Shown piece after piece: positions 61,010 through 64,000 of a stretch of DNA of 64,000 nt (its first letter is position 1; each line of letters starts with the position of its first letter). The notes under the pieces were generated by a model. That model ran no database searches, was not told the DNA's origin, and worked only from the letters and a program-made list of their open reading frames with translations. Source of the DNA: Bacteroides ilei. Its GTDB lineage: Bacteria; Bacteroidota; Bacteroidia; Bacteroidales; Bacteroidaceae. Location of the stretch: the NCBI RefSeq assembly GCF_900128495.1, contig NZ_LT635801.1:1623997-1687996 (forward strand), given 5' to 3'. Both the position numbers and the translations under genes were made by a program.

Positions 61010-64000
61010 ATGAAACAAAAAATCTTATTTTGCTTATTTCTTTTTTTTACATATAGTTTGGTGGGGTGGGCCGGCATTGAAATCCGTTCTACGCGGATTA
61101 CCATGTCCGATGGACTTGCCAATAATTCGGTGCGCTGTATTTATCAGGACAGTAAAGGCTTTATCTGGTTGGGGACCCAGAACGGGTTGAGCCGGTATGA
61201 CGGGAATTCATTCATAACATTTCGTCCTCAGAAAGACCGTAACACTTCTCTTTCCGATCATCGTGTACATTCGTTGCTTGAAGATAAGAACGGATTCCTT
61301 TGGATTGCTACCCAGGCCGATTTGGTGAGCTGTTTTAATTTGAAATCCGATTGTTTCGTCGATTATTCGGGTAATGGTACTGCGGCCGCACGCCATTACC
61401 GTAAGATTTTGCTGACTGTAGACAATGAAGTATGGCTATGGGGGCAGCGTGACGGATGCCGGAGAGTTATATATAAGAATGGACATTTTTCCGTGCAGGA
61501 TTTTGACTTGAATCATGTCTTCAAGACGAATGAAGTGAACGACGTGTTGGAAGATGGACGCGGACGCATCTGGTTCGCTACGGATAAAGGTCTGTTTTAT
61601 TGGGACGGTAAGGACATGAGGCTTGTTAATGGTGCACATGACTTGTGGAGGTTGAAACTTTACAATGGAAATGTGTTCTGTATTTCCGGAAACGGTGATC
61701 TGTATCGGTGTGACCGCCAGATGAATTTTGTAACATTGGCTGGGAATACTCCCATGAAGGGGTTGCAGTTGACTGATGCCATGACATTGAAAAACGAACT
61801 GTATATTTTCACTCCTCATGGAGGGTATTGTTATAATATGGATAATGGTGGCCTGAAAAAGGCTGAGGCCCCGTATGATATGTCAAATGCCGGCATCGTA
61901 TATGATAATCTGCAGAATTGTTGGTTGTATAACAAGACCGGATCTCTGTATTATGTAGAAAGCTCTACCGGTGAGGTCACCAGGTTCAAGTTGATGCCTG
62001 AGTCAAATATCAATTTCATCGATGTGGAGCGTTATCAGATAGTGCAGGATAAGCATGGTGTTATCTGGATTACGACTTATGGCAACGGGTTATTTGCCTA
62101 CGACAAGAATACAAAGGAATTGATGCATTTTCAGGCTAGTGAAAATGATTTGCAAGGTTATTTGGGCTCCAATTTTGTACAGGCTTTGTTGGTAGACCGT
62201 TCGGGTAACGTTTGGGTAAGTTCGGAATATACAGGTTTGTCACGTATCAGCGTCATCAATGAAGGGGCTACACGTATTTATCCGTATGGAACCCCATCTT
62301 TCGATTGGGGAAATGCAATACGTATGCTACAAAGAAATAAGGACGGTAATATTTATGTAGGTAACAGGAATGGGGATGTTTATGAATATACACCTGATTT
62401 GAACCACATTCTGAAAGCAGAACATTTCAATACCAATATATACGCTGCATTGACCGATGAAAAGGGAGTAGAATGGTTGTGTACCCGCGTAAGAGGATTG
62501 TTGATTGGTGGTAAGGAGTACCGCCATAAAGCCAATGATCCTTCAAGTCTTTCGTTCGACCAGACATTCTGTCTGTTGCAGGATAAGAAAAAGAATATAT
62601 GGGTAGGAACTTTTGGAGGAGGACTTGATCTGGCTGTTTCACAAGGAGATGGGTATGTTTTCCGTCATTTCTTCAATGAGACTGATGGTATGAAACGTAT
62701 CCGTGCGCTTTGTGAGGACCGTAACGGTTGGATTTGGGTCGGAACAAGTGATGGACTGTTCTGCTTTTATCCTGACAGGCTTTTGAAGAATCCGCGTGAC
62801 TACTATCGGTATTCGTTGGATAAAGGAAGTATCAAGACCGATGAAATAAGAAGTATCGTGATGGACTCGAAGGGACGTATATGGATTGCTGAAACGGGGG
62901 CAGGCTTTGCTGTCTGTACTCCGGGAAAGGATTATTCGGATCTGGTATTCGAACATTATGATGTTTCCGACGGATTGATTAATCCGATGGTACTGGGATT
63001 CGTGGAGGATTTGCAAGGTCATATGTGGATTACGACCGAATATGGTGTATCACGTTTTGATATGCAGAAGAAATTGTTCGAGAATTACCTGTTCTCCAGT
63101 AACTTGCAGGGAAATGTATATGGTGATAACAGTACACTCCGGCTGGATGACGGGCGTCTGGCGTTTGGAAGCCGGTATGGACTTACCGTTGTAGATCCTT
63201 TGAAACTTCGTCGTAAGAACATGAAGAATGAAGTGGTATTTACGGATCTGAAACTGAATGGTGAATCTGTACGGCCGGGGCAGCCGGATTCTCCGTTGGA
63301 TTCGGCATTGGCATATTCGTCTGTCGTGAATCTGAAGTACGACCAGAATTCCTTTAATATCGAATTTTCGATTATGGATTATTCCGACAGAGAAAAATAT
63401 ATGAGTAAACTGGAAAATTATGATAAGGAATGGAGTGTCCCTTCTTCACTAGGTTTTGTAGCTTACAAGAACCTGTCTCCCGGTACTTACTATCTGCATG
63501 TAAAAGCGTGCAATTCGTTGGGGGTATGGTCGGACCAGGAGGCTGTATTGAAGATTGTAGTGTCTCCTCCGTTCTGGAGAAGCTATTGGGCGTATGCATT
63601 GTATATTGTAGTCTTGTTGGCACTGCTGTACTTTACGTATCGTATATTGAACAAGATGAATACGCTCCGTTATAAGATTGCTATGGAAGAACAGCTTACC
63701 GAATATAAGCTGGTATTCTTTACCAATATTTCCCATGAATTCCGCACACCGCTGACCTTGATTCAAGGGGCATTGGAGAAGATTCACCGTATCGGAGGAT
63801 TAACCAAGGAACAGTTGTCTTCTATTAAAATCATGGACAAGAGTACACAACGTATGCTCCGTCTTATCAACCAGTTGCTTGAATTCCGTAAAATGCAGAA
63901 CCGGAAACTTTCACTGGCTTTGGAGGAAATGGATGTGATACCCTTCCTGCAGGATATTTATCAGAGTTTCATGGATATTGCCGAATCAAAACATATGGAA
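61010..64000 (+). CDS. Second hybrid two-component system regulator (5' part, runs off the window)
   Basis: The frame is open from ATG 61010 to the last base (997 codons). It has a signal (MKQKILFCLFLFF), then Reg_prop propeller repeats (SDGLANNSVRCIYQDSKGF, GFIWLGTQNGLSRYDG), a Y_Y_Y domain, a membrane helix (YIVVLLALLYFTYRI) and the HisKA start with His909 in SHEFRTPLTL. The kinase ATP domain, receiver and AraC domain should follow beyond the window. It is likely a second regulator of the same or an adjacent PUL. Confidence 0.93.
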   Translation, partial: MKQKILFCLFLFFTYSLVGWAGIEIRSTRITMSDGLANNSVRCIYQDSKGFIWLGTQNGLSRYDGNSFITFRPQKDRNTSLSDHRVHSLLEDKNGFLWIATQADLVSCFNLKSDCFVDYSGNGTAAARHYRKILLTVDNEVWLWGQRDGCRRVIYKNGHFSVQDFDLNHVFKTNEVNDVLEDGRGRIWFATDKGLFYWDGKDMRLVNGAHDLWRLKLYNGNVFCISGNGDLYRCDRQMNFVTLAGNTPMKGLQLTDAMTLKNELYIFTPHGGYCYNMDNGGLKKAEAPYDMSNAGIVYDNLQNCWLYNKTGSLYYVESSTGEVTRFKLMPESNINFIDVERYQIVQDKHGVIWITTYGNGLFAYDKNTKELMHFQASENDLQGYLGSNFVQALLVDRSGNVWVSSEYTGLSRISVINEGATRIYPYGTPSFDWGNAIRMLQRNKDGNIYVGNRNGDVYEYTPDLNHILKAEHFNTNIYAALTDEKGVEWLCTRVRGLLIGGKEYRHKANDPSSLSFDQTFCLLQDKKKNIWVGTFGGGLDLAVSQGDGYVFRHFFNETDGMKRIRALCEDRNGWIWVGTSDGLFCFYPDRLLKNPRDYYRYSLDKGSIKTDEIRSIVMDSKGRIWIAETGAGFAVCTPGKDYSDLVFEHYDVSDGLINPMVLGFVEDLQGHMWITTEYGVSRFDMQKKLFENYLFSSNLQGNVYGDNSTLRLDDGRLAFGSRYGLTVVDPLKLRRKNMKNEVVFTDLKLNGESVRPGQPDSPLDSALAYSSVVNLKYDQNSFNIEFSIMDYSDREKYMSKLENYDKEWSVPSSLGFVAYKNLSPGTYYLHVKACNSLGVWSDQEAVLKIVVSPPFWRSYWAYALYIVVLLALLYFTYRILNKMNTLRYKIAMEEQLTEYKLVFFTNISHEFRTPLTLIQGALEKIHRIGGLTKEQLSSIKIMDKSTQRMLRLINQLLEFRKMQNRKLSLALEEMDVIPFLQDIYQSFMDIAESKHME

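Overview
The window reads as chromosome of a gut Bacteroidaceae bacterium (Bacteroides or Phocaeicola type). The evidence is a SusC/SusD pair with hybrid two-component regulators, Bacteroidota-specific families (PUR/DUF3276, DUF5606, a DUF1573 protein, ExbB followed by paired ExbD), and repeated promoters with the Bacteroides signature (TTTG at -33, TAnnTTTG at -7) instead of sigma70 boxes. A species name cannot be fixed from the sequence alone.

Region 1 (1-35.96 kb) is mostly housekeeping. It holds the end of a DUF1573 protein and MeaB; a spermidine/putrescine ABC operon (potA-potB-potC-potD) closed by a perfect 21-bp bidirectional hairpin; pfkA; ispH-cmk; a TonB protein; a polyprenyl synthetase and TatD; tRNA-Ser(GGA) followed by exbB, a small membrane protein and two exbD genes; a GNAT protein and an M64 peptidase; an Lrp regulator; folA-thyA; an RsmF-like methyltransferase; topB; a CPA2 antiporter; a HIT protein; an S4 protein, pth and rplY; a PUR protein; the nusB-yajC-ybbR-coaE-DUF5606 cluster; rplU-rpmA; sdaA; and mutS2.

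Region 2 (36.16-41.87 kb) is a decayed integrative island in tRNA-Ser(TGA). A 22-bp copy of the tRNA 3' end is repeated at the far side. From left to right it carries one intact AT-rich gene, an IS256-like transposase tail, a short unrecognised ORF preceded by a 23-24-bp-spaced repeat array, a truncated IS66 element, the N-terminal stub of a DUF1016 (YhcG-like) nuclease, and a tyrosine integrase whose N-terminus lies in another frame. The intact gene encodes an unusual protein: an N-terminal membrane segment, WG-type repeats and a C-terminal DEDDh 3'-5' exonuclease. It is the best candidate here for an undescribed, possibly defensive, system, but that role is inference.

Region 3 (42.1-49.3 kb) has an S41 protease lipoprotein, a MalY/PatB-type PLP enzyme, an M16 peptidase and a stand-alone TrpB2-type synthase. 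Region 4 (49.4-64.0 kb) is the start of a polysaccharide utilisation locus: a hybrid two-component regulator divergent from susC/susD, a rhamnogalacturonan-acetylesterase-like SGNH hydrolase, L-rhamnose mutarotase, and a second hybrid regulator cut by the window end. The esterase and mutarotase together suggest a pectin rhamnogalacturonan substrate.
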